DNA from: Bacillota bacterium | GTDB taxonomy: Bacteria > Bacillota > Clostridia > Lachnospirales > Lachnospiraceae | Assembly: GCA_023414985.1 (NCBI GenBank) | Contig: JAEZLY010000232.1 | Span: 1 to 41,390, forward strand | DNA length: 41,390 bases | Direction of reading: 5' to 3' | In this document: positions 31,975-39,355 of the stretch, in pieces | Layout of the letters: each line of letters begins with the position of its first letter | Numbering within the stretch: position 1 is the first letter of the stretch | Notes under the pieces: generated by a model | Seen by the model: the letters and a program-made list of their open reading frames with translations, nothing else | The model's database searches: none | What the model was told of the DNA's origin: nothing | Made by a program: the position numbers and the translations under genes

Positions 31975-32903
31975 GTGACATCATCCGTATGACTAGAAAA
32001 TCCCTATCTATCACACAGGAACAATTGAGTGATTCGATTTGCTCAGTTGAGACCCTATCCAGAATAGAAAATGGATGTCAGAACCCTACGAGAGATACCT
32101 ATGAGCTTCTTATGGAGCGTATGGGACGAATCCGTTCCAGAGCATATTCTATGCTGTCAGTGTCGGATTTAAAGGTGCTGGAGAAGATGAAGCAATTTGA
32201 GGATTTAGCAAAACTTTATGATTTTAAAAGTGCTGATGATATTTTAAGTGAAATCAAAACTAAAATAGATAATTCTATTTTAGATCAACAGTTCATAATA
32301 AGAGCAGAAAATCTTATTAATTTTTACCTACATAGAATTGAACCTGAAAAATATCTTGAGGGAGTCGAAAGAGCAATTAAATTTACGATTCCCCAATATG
32401 GGAAAATATCATTATCCAATTGGCCTTTAAGTTTTAGCGAAGCAATGCTATTAATTAGTATATCAATCGCTAATGCTGAAAAAAAAGATTATAATAAGTC
32501 AATCTTAGTTCTCAATGAAGCCTATAGTGCACTTAATCAAAGTTATATGGATGAGCAGCAAAGGGCGATTCTACAGGTGACAATAGCAACTAATTTGTCA
32601 AAAGCATATGGAATTATTCAAAGGCATGAGAAAGCGATTGAGATTGCAAATGAAGGAATAGTAATATGTAAAAAATACAAATTAGGTAATACACTCCCAA
32701 ATCTCTTATATAATATTGCTTGGAATAAAGAGAAATTAATCGATATGGGAGTACTATTACCTAATTGTAAGGATGAATGCCTTTTATATTTAAAACAAGC
32801 TTATTATATAGCTTTAGCTATGCAAATGTCGTTTATGGGTCAATTTATCAAAGAACATATAATATCAAGCTATGACGTGAATCTAACCAATATTATTGAT
32901 TAA
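31956..32903 (+). CDS. HTH (XRE) regulator with helical-repeat C-terminus, RRNPP-like, second of pair
   Basis: A 315-aa paralogue of the preceding gene. The HTH reads LGDIIRMTRKSLSITQEQLS, then CSVETLSRIENGCQNPTRD, in residues 6-48. The long helical domain ends LLYLKQAYYIALAM, matching LKLYLQAYYVLNFC in the first protein. An AAAGGAGGAG site precedes ATG 31956, giving a 19-bp overlap and coupled translation. Base composition changes near 32220: the HTH part is near the local GC level, whereas the helical domain is much more AT-rich (about 20-25% GC in sampled lines). The stop overlaps the stop of the convergent repeat-peptide gene by 4 bp. It is the likely receptor for that peptide (inference). 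Confidence 0.75.
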   Translation: MGRYRLGDIIRMTRKSLSITQEQLSDSICSVETLSRIENGCQNPTRDTYELLMERMGRIRSRAYSMLSVSDLKVLEKMKQFEDLAKLYDFKSADDILSEIKTKIDNSILDQQFIIRAENLINFYLHRIEPEKYLEGVERAIKFTIPQYGKISLSNWPLSFSEAMLLISISIANAEKKDYNKSILVLNEAYSALNQSYMDEQQRAILQVTIATNLSKAYGIIQRHEKAIEIANEGIVICKKYKLGNTLPNLLYNIAWNKEKLIDMGVLLPNCKDECLLYLKQAYYIALAMQMSFMGQFIKEHIISSYDVNLTNIID

Positions 32904-33151
32904 GCGGAGACAATCCAAGGAGCATCGCTGGCAACCTCAAAACCATCTTCAACGGAAGCGGAGACAATCCAAGGAGCGTCGCTGGCCATCTCTACTCCAT
33001 CTTCAGCAGAGGCTGAAATAATCCACGGTGCATCGTTTGCCATATCTTGTCCATGATCAGCACCAAATACCTGTAACTTAACTAATACGAGTGTTAATAC
33101 CATAAGCATAACAAGAGCAGTTGCAGCAAATATACGTTTTCCTGACTTCAT
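32900..33151 (-). CDS. putative secreted peptide-pheromone precursor with three tandem repeats
   Basis: An 83-aa protein. Residues 1-6 are basic (MKSGKR) and 7-30 form a hydrophobic signal or anchor helix; a short linker DHGQ follows. From residue 37 there are three repeats of 18 residues: DAPWIISAS at 40-48, DAPWIVSAS at 58-66 and DAPWIVSA at 76-83, each joined by (A/V)EDG(V/F)E(M/V)A. The last copy ends exactly at the C-terminus. AGGAGG lies 8 nt before ATG 33151, so it is really translated. It is exported, repeated and adjacent to two RRNPP-like regulators. I read it as a multicopy signalling-peptide precursor; no modifying enzyme is nearby, which argues against a RiPP. Alternatives are a toxin or surface peptide. 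Confidence 0.75.
   Translation of the reverse strand: MKSGKRIFAATALVMLMVLTLVLVKLQVFGADHGQDMANDAPWIISASAEDGVEMASDAPWIVSASVEDGFEVASDAPWIVSA
32903..33043 (-). repeat. 54-bp in-frame tandem repeat encoding the DAPWI peptides
   Basis: Units at 33043-32990, 32989-32936 and a shortened 32935-32903 each encode one copy of the 18-residue repeat. The last two copies are closest in sequence, and changes cluster at third positions and in the linker, so the peptide core appears to be under selection. Confidence 0.85.
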
Positions 33152-33207
33152 TTTTCATACCTCCTGAATTTTAGACGTTTGGGAAATTTTACATTTTGTG
33201 AATTTTG

Positions 33208-33238
33208 AATTAAAAACACGTAAAACGTGTTTTTAATT
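33208..33238. promoter_or_regulatory. perfect palindrome upstream of the repeat-peptide gene
   Basis: AATTAAAAACACGT (33208-33221) and ACGTGTTTTTAATT (33225-33238) are perfect 14-bp arms around AAA, about 60 bp upstream of the peptide start codon. On the minus strand a TATAAT lies just upstream of it (plus coordinates 33252-33257) and a small dyad TTTGC/GCAAA in between. It could be the target of the HTH regulators or a leader hairpin. Confidence 0.6.
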
Positions 33239-33272
33239 TTGCTATACGCAAATTATATGGCTGGAATTGTCA

Positions 33273-33329
33273 AAAAACCATGTCGTCTTTGGAAAACTTT
33301 TTTAATTTTCCGAATACGACATGGTTTTT
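33273..33329. other. second perfect-arm palindrome between the peptide and GGDEF-EAL genes
   Basis: AAAAACCATGTCGT (33273-33286) and ACGACATGGTTTTT (33316-33329) are perfect 14-bp arms around a 29-nt loop containing a TGGAAAA/TTTTCC stem. The T-runs on both strands make it terminator-like in both directions, yet it lies between divergent genes where no terminator is needed. Confidence 0.6.
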
Positions 33330-33399
33330 ATAGTAGGTATAAGTTAATATAAGAGTGCACACATAACTAATGTCTATATTATAACAAGAGAGAATCGAT

Positions 33400-34713
33400 A
33401 TGGGAAAAGCAAATATGAGGCCTGCGTTTTATGATGAACTGACTGGATTACCCCGTTTGAATTCACTAAAAGACATTTTAGCTGAATACATCTTAAAAAA
33501 CTCTTGCAATAAATTAGCAGGAGAGGATAAGTTTGCGCTTGCATATCTGGACATTAACCAATTTTCTTACATGAATGAGACCTATGGCTATAAAATCTGT
33601 GATGAAGTAATTAAATGTATGGCTGATTATCTGAACAACAAGGTACAAAGTCCGAATTTTGTATCCAGAATAGCCAGTGACAAGTTCGCTATTTTATTTA
33701 CTGCCATGACCTCGGAAGAAAAATTGTATGAAACCATCGATGATATTATTAATAACGGCTGCAATATCAGTATTTGCGAGCATGTATTCTATATCACCAT
33801 GAGTGCGGGAGTGGCCTTCTATCCGGAGCATGGCAGGGATATTGCCACTCTGATGAAGAAGGCGGAGGTAGCCAACTATTTCGCCAAAAAGACAGAGAAG
33901 GACATTAATATATACAGTGATGAACTTCAGAAGAATATTGTTGAACAGGTTCAAATGATCAACAGGCTTCAGATCGGGATCGAGAAAGAAGAATTTGCTC
34001 TTTTCTATCAACCGGAATTTAATTTGAAGACAAATGAAATTATCGGGGTAGAGGCGCTGGTCAGATGGCCTCAGCCAATGAGCGGATATATATCTCCGGA
34101 TATTTTTATTCCGATCGCCGAGAAATCTAAGCAAATTTATCTTCTGGAGCGATGGATTGTAAATAAAGCTCTTCAACAAAAGGAGCAATGGGAGAGAGAT
34201 GGGCTGGGTCATATCGAGTTAGCCATTAATCTATCAAGCAAGACGCTCGAAAGCGAGACAAATTTCCAGAAGATTGAAGAGATCATCTCCTCTTATAACG
34301 TGAATTATTCTCAAATCGTTTTTGAGATTACGGAGACTGTGATATTGTCTCAGGTAAATATGGCGATCGAAAGACTGAACCGTCTCAGAAGCTATGGAAT
34401 AAAGATTGCGTTGGATGACTTCGGAACCGGATACTCATCCCTAACTCATATTATGAAATTACCGATTGATATCATTAAGATAGATAGAAGCTTTATTCAA
34501 TCAGTACCGCATGGAAATGAAGAGACTGCAATAACGCAGAATATGATTTCTCTGGCACACGATCTGAATTACAGAGTCGTGGCGGAAGGAATAGAGACGC
34601 AGGAGCAGTTGGACTTCTTGAAAAAGATTTCCTGTGAGCGCGGACAGGGTTACCTTCTGTGTAAGCCGCTTCCATCGGAACAGCTCGGAGAGCTGTTTGA
34701 CATAAGGCTGTAG
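33400..34713 (+). CDS. c-di-GMP phosphodiesterase with degenerate GGDEF and intact EAL domain
   Basis: A 437-aa cytoplasmic protein with no sensor domain. The GGDEF domain (about 10-170) has its active-site loop changed to ASDKF near residue 92, so cyclase activity is unlikely. The EAL domain (about 185-435) keeps the catalytic set: EALVRW near 216, Asn in AINLSS, Glu in EITET, DDFGTGYSSL near 339, Lys in IIKIDRSFI, Glu in VVAEGIET and Gln in GQGYLL. It should hydrolyse c-di-GMP, perhaps tuned by GTP binding to the dead GGDEF. It starts about 250 bp from, and divergent to, the repeat-peptide gene. A ribosome site (AAGAGAG) precedes ATG 33400. Confidence 0.9.
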   Translation: MGKANMRPAFYDELTGLPRLNSLKDILAEYILKNSCNKLAGEDKFALAYLDINQFSYMNETYGYKICDEVIKCMADYLNNKVQSPNFVSRIASDKFAILFTAMTSEEKLYETIDDIINNGCNISICEHVFYITMSAGVAFYPEHGRDIATLMKKAEVANYFAKKTEKDINIYSDELQKNIVEQVQMINRLQIGIEKEEFALFYQPEFNLKTNEIIGVEALVRWPQPMSGYISPDIFIPIAEKSKQIYLLERWIVNKALQQKEQWERDGLGHIELAINLSSKTLESETNFQKIEEIISSYNVNYSQIVFEITETVILSQVNMAIERLNRLRSYGIKIALDDFGTGYSSLTHIMKLPIDIIKIDRSFIQSVPHGNEETAITQNMISLAHDLNYRVVAEGIETQEQLDFLKKISCERGQGYLLCKPLPSEQLGELFDIRL

Positions 34714-34788
34714 GTAGTTACAGCCGGTTAATTATATATGTAAATTACTTAGCATTTGCTGGACTCCAGCAACAGGCGTTTGGGGAAT

Positions 34789-34824
34789 AAAAAAGGATGA
34801 CAATTTTATTGTCATCCTTTTTTT
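34789..34824. terminator. strong terminator after the GGDEF-EAL gene
   Basis: AAAAAGGATGACAAT and ATTGTCATCCTTTTT form a perfect stem with a TTT loop and run into a T-tract. It lies between convergent genes and can serve both strands. Confidence 0.85.
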
Positions 34825-34846
34825 GCCCTTAATTATGTAATTGATT

Positions 34847-35221
34847 TTATTTTTCATATGGATCATAATGAGGAAGCTTCGATTGAAATTCCTTCAGATT
34901 GATTATGAAGCCTTCCTGATCGAATTCAGCCAAGGTCACTCCGTCAAAATCACTTACCTCACCATCATATTCACATTTGAAGTACCATTCTGCGGCAGTC
35001 CTGTTTCCTTGATGAATGAACTGCTTGATCTCCCAGGCTATTACAGTACCATGCTTCTGCCAATCGCTGAACCATTGTTCAATAACCTCCAAACCATGGT
35101 ATTCCGGTCCATAGCATTCGCTGTATATCACATCCTTGGCAAAGAATTCTTTCAAGCTTGAGGCATCTCTGACTATCCAGGATTGGAAATATTTCATTAG
35201 GGTTTGCTCGTGTTTGTCCAT
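34847..35221 (-). CDS. NTF2/SnoaL-like fold protein
   Basis: A 124-aa protein with the cone-shaped NTF2/SnoaL pattern: an N-terminal helix YFQSWIVRDASSLKEFFAKD, VIYSECYGPEYHGLEVIEQW, then beta strands with AAEWYFKCEYDGEVSDFDGV. Members are small binding proteins or isomerase-like enzymes; the reaction cannot be predicted. Conserved Trp, Asp and Tyr line the predicted cavity. It is monocistronic, convergent with the GGDEF-EAL gene. Confidence 0.85.
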   Translation of the reverse strand: MDKHEQTLMKYFQSWIVRDASSLKEFFAKDVIYSECYGPEYHGLEVIEQWFSDWQKHGTVIAWEIKQFIHQGNRTAAEWYFKCEYDGEVSDFDGVTLAEFDQEGFIINLKEFQSKLPHYDPYEK

Positions 35222-35412
35222 TCTTATCCGGATCCTTTCTATGCTTTCGTTTCATAAAAGATATTACTGACTATTTTATCATAGCAGCGAGGAACTATCT
35301 ACCATATGGCTTGTTTTAAATGAGAAAATTTGAAATTTATTTGGAATATTATTGCATTTTGTTATTTTAATGATATAATAATCTCTTATTTTATTTTAAG
35401 GGGGAATAGGGT

Positions 35413-36126
35413 GTGAGTTCAGTAATAAGGCTTGGTATCATAGGAGATTATGACGGAAGGCCGTCCCATCTTGCAACAGAGGAAGCGGTGAAGCATTGTG
35501 CATCCAAGATGAATTGTTCGGTAAAGACAGATTGGCTGCCGACGGAAACCTTTGCGAAGGGAGAAGTACAAATACTAAATCAATATGACGGTTTATGGTG
35601 CGCTCCCGGCAGTCCTTATCAGAGCATGGCTGGAGCAATCTATGCAATTCAATTTGCACGGGAGAATAATTATCCCTTTATCGGCACCTGCGGCGGATTT
35701 CAGCATGCTGTCATTGAGTATGGAAGAAATGCCCTGAAAATCGGTGCTTTGCAGGATTTAAGCTTTGACCTGTATGAACCAAATGATTATATCACTGCAT
35801 TATCCTGTTCGCTGGTGGGGCAGACTCGGCACATCCTCCTTGAACGGACTTCCTATCTATATGATATCTATGGAACGGAAGAAATCGAAGAGAGATATAA
35901 CTGCAGCTTCGGGTTAAATAAATACTTTCAGGACCTTCTGAATAACAATGGATTTAAGGTTGTGGGGGTCGATGAGGAGAAAGAAGCCCGAATCATGATA
36001 ATGGAGAATAAAAGCTTCTTCGTAGTTTCTTTATTTCAACCTCAATTAAGTTCAACCTATGAGAGACCGCACCCCTTAATTCTGGAATTCATAAAACAGA
36101 TAAAGCATTTCAACGCTATCAGGTGA
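35413..36126 (+). CDS. CTP synthase C-terminal-like glutamine amidotransferase-fold protein
   Basis: A 237-aa class I GATase-fold protein most like the C-terminal half of CTP synthase. The nucleophile elbow GTCGGFQH places Cys93 at the expected position, preceded by GLWCAPGSPYQS near 60. The catalytic His-x-Glu site is not conserved: FHPE is replaced by FQPQ (Gln209, Gln211), followed by the CTP-synthase-like RPHPLILEFI. So glutaminase activity is doubtful. It corresponds to the group annotated as CTP-synthase C-terminal-related proteins, some of which carry selenocysteine. The start is GTG 35413 behind a G-rich site. Confidence 0.8.
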   Translation: MSSVIRLGIIGDYDGRPSHLATEEAVKHCASKMNCSVKTDWLPTETFAKGEVQILNQYDGLWCAPGSPYQSMAGAIYAIQFARENNYPFIGTCGGFQHAVIEYGRNALKIGALQDLSFDLYEPNDYITALSCSLVGQTRHILLERTSYLYDIYGTEEIEERYNCSFGLNKYFQDLLNNNGFKVVGVDEEKEARIMIMENKSFFVVSLFQPQLSSTYERPHPLILEFIKQIKHFNAIR

Positions 36127-36353
36127 GAAGAGGAAGAGGCTGTTTCAATATATCTCTTGATAAATAAGGTTAGGATAATAGGCATCCCATAATGCTCTGT
36201 TTGACGGACAGCTTTCTGATTTTGTAAGACAAGAGCAAACATACTTGTTTGATCATGGCTTACAAAATAGGGAGCTGTCCGTCAACCTGTGTGTGAGGGA
36301 TGCCTATTGTCTTAACCTTAGCTGTCTTCGTATGTTGAAACAGCCTCTTCTCT
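36125..36353. repeat. 229-bp imperfect palindrome filling the gap between two convergent stop codons
   Basis: The left arm begins GAGAAGAG...GAGGCTGTTTCAA at 36125 and the right arm ends TTGAAACAGCCTC...TCTC at 36353. Inner paired blocks are AAGGTTAGGATAATAGGCATCCC with GGGATGCCTATTG...TTAACCTT, GACGGACAGC with GCTGTCCGTC, ATTTTGTAAG with CTTACAAAAT, and a terminal CAAACA/TGTTTG. It starts within the stop codon of the upstream gene (TGA 36124-36126) and ends one base before the stop codon of the opposite gene (TAG 36356-36354). Confidence 0.8.
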
Positions 36354-37454
36354 CTATTTACATTCAATTACAATGAAAGGGACCAACATCTCCTGATCGG
36401 TCATACCTGCGTGGACGCCGATAAACTTTTCGGCGTGGGATACTGTATTAAAGACGGATACATGATTAACTGCTACAGCAAGGTAATCTCCTAAGAATTC
36501 TTCAAACCGAGGATGAAGATTACCTGCGCCGAACAGCTGCTTCTCCATTACCTCCTGCTTGGTCAGCAGCAGATAATCCTCCCCGAAATGCTTTAAGAAC
36601 GCTTTCTCAAAATCATTTTCCCGTCCGTCCTTCACATGGAAGGCAAGAGCCCTTGCTTCTATGGAAGGAAGCCATTTCAGGGTGTCCAGGATGTCCAGGT
36701 AATTGCCGATGAATTTGTTATGACTGTCCACCTGCCCGTGATCCGCCACGATGAGTAATATTGTATCTTTAAGCTTAGTACTGAGTTCCTCAATCTCGTC
36801 ATTGATCCGTTCGACCCATGCGATTGCTTCTTCACTTGTAACACCGTATTGGTGCATACAATTGTCCGGTTCATGCCAGTAGGTATAGAGATAATGGCGG
36901 CCTTCTTCCCCGCAGAGCGTCTCTACTCCCTTCAGCAGCTCTTCCAGGCTTTCCACATGATAGGAGCCAAAATAGGAGACGGACTCGGCTCTTGCACCTG
37001 GTATCTCATTGATTTTCTCTACCACATTTTTATACGGAATATAGGTATTAGCGACATTGTACTCTGCTACTGTTTCGTCATAGTCATTTGTATTGATAAA
37101 AATATTGACATTATCATTTACTTCTGGAAAATGCAGACTCCAGCCCAGCCATGAATGCTCAGCCGGTGCCAGTCCGCTTTCCAGTGTTGTCGTTGCAGCG
37201 GTCGTGGTCGGAGGAAAGACCGAGCTGATCTCCGCAAGCATATGTCTTCTTAAAAAGCTGTCCTCAGAAATCATATCCGGAAGGTTTCTGCTGCCCATGG
37301 CGTCAAATACCATCAGAACTACATTGCGATAGCGCTTTTCCAAAACCTGATCCGCAATCGTCAAAGTCGGATGATCATTTTTTACGCCGAACTCTTTTTC
37401 TATGGAATTAATCAGGTTTAGCAAGCCGTTATGATAATTCGGATACTGTACCAT
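36354..37454 (-). CDS. alkaline phosphatase superfamily protein (type I phosphodiesterase/pyrophosphatase)
   Basis: A 366-aa protein of the nucleotide pyrophosphatase/phosphodiesterase branch. The first metal Asp is in VVLMVFDAMGSRN (Asp51), the nucleophile Thr lies in PPTTTAATTT (81-90), a metal Asp/His pair is in WHEPDNCMHQYG near 195, ADHGQ is near 239 and the last metal His is in VHAGMTDQEM near 350. There is no signal peptide, so it should act in the cytoplasm on phosphoesters or phosphonates. AAGGAGGG precedes ATG 37454. A divergent metallophosphoesterase gene shares the upstream region. Confidence 0.88.
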   Translation of the reverse strand: MVQYPNYHNGLLNLINSIEKEFGVKNDHPTLTIADQVLEKRYRNVVLMVFDAMGSRNLPDMISEDSFLRRHMLAEISSVFPPTTTAATTTLESGLAPAEHSWLGWSLHFPEVNDNVNIFINTNDYDETVAEYNVANTYIPYKNVVEKINEIPGARAESVSYFGSYHVESLEELLKGVETLCGEEGRHYLYTYWHEPDNCMHQYGVTSEEAIAWVERINDEIEELSTKLKDTILLIVADHGQVDSHNKFIGNYLDILDTLKWLPSIEARALAFHVKDGRENDFEKAFLKHFGEDYLLLTKQEVMEKQLFGAGNLHPRFEEFLGDYLAVAVNHVSVFNTVSHAEKFIGVHAGMTDQEMLVPFIVIECK

Positions 37455-37474
37455 GTTGCCCTCCTTTCAAGTAA

Positions 37475-37518
37475 TGAAGCGTTTCAACCATTATACGCTT
37501 CCAGATATAGGAGGTCAA
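37475..37518 (-). promoter_or_regulatory. promoter of the phosphodiesterase gene with GAAACGCTTC site
   Basis: On the minus strand -35 TTGACC (37518-37513), a 17-bp spacer and -10 TATAAT (37495-37490) form a strong promoter. TGAAGCGTTTCA (37475-37486), a cre-like but 2-bp-short palindrome, sits just downstream of the start site. Confidence 0.7.
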
Positions 37519-37611
37519 TCCAAAGTTAGGTATTCGAACTAAAATGAATGATTATTTTATATTCGTTTAACAAATACTAGTGATTATTAAGTTCCCGATA
37601 GGAGAGAAGCT

Positions 37612-38682
37612 ATGAAACGATTCCTCGCTGTATTATTACTCATTTCAATCATGCTGTGCAACATCGGCTGTGTGACAAAAAATATCTATGATAACGAGAA
37701 TACCCCTTCCGATACAACGCAGACACCGGAGGACCTCACTTCAATCACAGGGACACCGGTGCCGGACAGTAACGAGCAGGACACGATACAGTCGGAAAGT
37801 CTAACCGGATCGGCGAATTTTCGATTTGTCGTATTGGCTGACAGCAGGGGACTGGACCATGGGGTGAATACCGATGTAGTGGAAAAGATTTTAGGTGAAA
37901 TCAAGCAGCTGTCACCCCAGCCTGAATTCGCCATCATGCCGGGTGATTTGACTGACGGAAGTAAGACCTATTCGGGTATTAAGTCGCAGCTGGCTTATTT
38001 TAAGGATATCATCACACAGTATTATCCCATCAGCTTCTTTTATCCAGGTATCGGTAATCATGAAATGAGAGCAGGGAAGAACGGAGAAAAAGCATTTGCA
38101 GAAACGTTCAGTGAATTTAAAGCAACCTTCTTAAAGGATTATAATAGAACCAGTTACTATTTTGATGTAGGGAATACAAGGCTGTTCATGCTGAACTCGG
38201 ATCATACGGGCGAGATGCATGAGATTACCGGTAAGCAGCTCGATTGGCTGAAATCAAGTATCGATAAAAACAAGAGAACCTTTTTCTTCTTTCACGAACC
38301 TGCTTATCCCACAGGAGCCGAAGCCGGTAATTCTCTGGATAAGCATCCGGCTGCAAGAGATATCTTTTGGAAGGTTGCCGATACTTCAAGCGGAGCAATT
38401 GTCTTCTGCGGTCACGAGCATAATTATTCAAGAAGGCTGATTGACAGCAGCTTCAATGAGAAGGTAGGCGGTAAGAGCTTCCAGTTTAAAAACAAGGTAT
38501 TTCAGGTGATATCCGGCGGCTTTGGTGCACCTCTTTACAAACAGTATACAAGTAAGAAAAACATGATTATCCCGCCGGTTCCGCAATACCACTATACGAT
38601 TGTGGATATTACGGACGGGGCAGTAAATATCCAGGCTGTTGACATCGATGGGAATATCATAGATACCTTTCAAATAAAGTGA
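37612..38682 (+). CDS. metallophosphoesterase lipoprotein
   Basis: A 356-aa exported protein. A lipoprotein signal peptide ends in NIGC (Cys20), then a Thr/Asp/Glu/Pro-rich linker runs to about residue 65. The calcineurin-like catalytic motifs follow in order: VLADSRG near 73, MPGDLTDG near 109, GIGNHE near 146, FHEPAYPTG near 228 and FCGHEHNYS near 265, all metal ligands present. It would dephosphorylate substrates outside the cell, anchored by lipid. A GATAGGAGAG site precedes the ATG. It is divergent from the phosphodiesterase gene, so the two may share a phosphorus-scavenging theme. Confidence 0.9.
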   Translation: MKRFLAVLLLISIMLCNIGCVTKNIYDNENTPSDTTQTPEDLTSITGTPVPDSNEQDTIQSESLTGSANFRFVVLADSRGLDHGVNTDVVEKILGEIKQLSPQPEFAIMPGDLTDGSKTYSGIKSQLAYFKDIITQYYPISFFYPGIGNHEMRAGKNGEKAFAETFSEFKATFLKDYNRTSYYFDVGNTRLFMLNSDHTGEMHEITGKQLDWLKSSIDKNKRTFFFFHEPAYPTGAEAGNSLDKHPAARDIFWKVADTSSGAIVFCGHEHNYSRRLIDSSFNEKVGGKSFQFKNKVFQVISGGFGAPLYKQYTSKKNMIIPPVPQYHYTIVDITDGAVNIQAVDIDGNIIDTFQIK

Positions 38683-38751
38683 TTTAATCGTTATGGATCG
38701 TTGGGAGTTATTCAGATTAACCTGATATATATTGTATCTATAGGAAAGAAT

Positions 38752-38795
38752 AAGACGAAAGCAGGTATGATTCCATATCTGCTTTCGTCTTATTC
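38752..38795 (+). terminator. terminator between metallophosphoesterase and GNAT genes
   Basis: AAGACGAAAGCAG and CTGCTTTCGTCTT form a perfect 13-bp stem around a 14-nt loop, then ATTCT. It lies between convergent genes. Confidence 0.8.
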
Positions 38796-38835
38796 TAATG
38801 GTGAAGCTTTTAGGTAGAGTATTGTTGTCTTAAGT

Positions 38836-39342
38836 TTATCTTATTTTTATCCTTGTATAATGTTCGTTCTCGTCGGAATGGTGCAGAGCTGCACCGTTTT
38901 TCTCCTGTACCCGGAGAGAGGCTATGTTACTGATATGTACGGATAGATAGATTTCGTCCTCTGAAATTATTTTTCTGGCTTCCTCAATCGCCAAGGCCAA
39001 GCCCTTTGTGGCATAACCCCTGCCTCTATAATCTGGGTGAATTCCGTAACCGATATGACCGGCACCTTTTCTGAGGAAATCATTCAGATAGTGCCTGATT
39101 CTGAATAAACCGATAATATTACTATCCTCCCATAGGAAGAAATAGGTCTCGGGCACGAAGCCCCGGGGTAAATCCTTTCCTTCTGCATAATTCATGATCT
39201 GATAGATGGTCTTGGAGTAAAATTCATCCTTGGAAATACCGTAAAAGTTATTGGTAAACCCATTTTCATTTTCAGGTAAATGCGTGATGAAAAGGAATTC
39301 CTTTTCAACATCCTCTAAGTTTGCTTTCTTTAAGGTTATCAT
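38836..39342 (-). CDS. GNAT-family N-acetyltransferase
   Basis: A protein of about 168 aa with the GNAT fold. The acetyl-CoA pyrophosphate loop appears in GIHPDYRGRGYATKGLALAI near residues 110-129 (R/Q-x-x-G-x-G/A), preceded by the beta-4 strand GAGHIGYGI. The C-terminal NIASLRVQEKNGA matches the ribosomal-protein-type acetyltransferases. The substrate is unknown. ATG 39342 (MITLKKANLEDV) has GAGAGG 8 nt upstream; ATG 39348 is too close to that site. Confidence 0.87.
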   Translation of the reverse strand: MITLKKANLEDVEKEFLFITHLPENENGFTNNFYGISKDEFYSKTIYQIMNYAEGKDLPRGFVPETYFFLWEDSNIIGLFRIRHYLNDFLRKGAGHIGYGIHPDYRGRGYATKGLALAIEEARKIISEDEIYLSVHISNIASLRVQEKNGAALHHSDENEHYTRIKIR

Positions 39343-39355
39343 ATTCATGCCCTCT

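Noticed and set aside
32903..33043. CRISPR-like array from the regular repeats
   Set aside because: The 54-bp units are contiguous, in-frame coding repeats without unique spacers.
32900..33151. RiPP precursor with repeated cores
   Set aside because: No modifying enzyme, protease-transporter or radical SAM gene is nearby; the HTH-plus-helical-repeat neighbours favour a signalling peptide. It remains a minor alternative.
37475..37486. Catabolite-repression (cre) site
   Set aside because: TGAAGCGTTTCA is two bases shorter than the 14-bp cre consensus, so I list it only as an operator-like palindrome.
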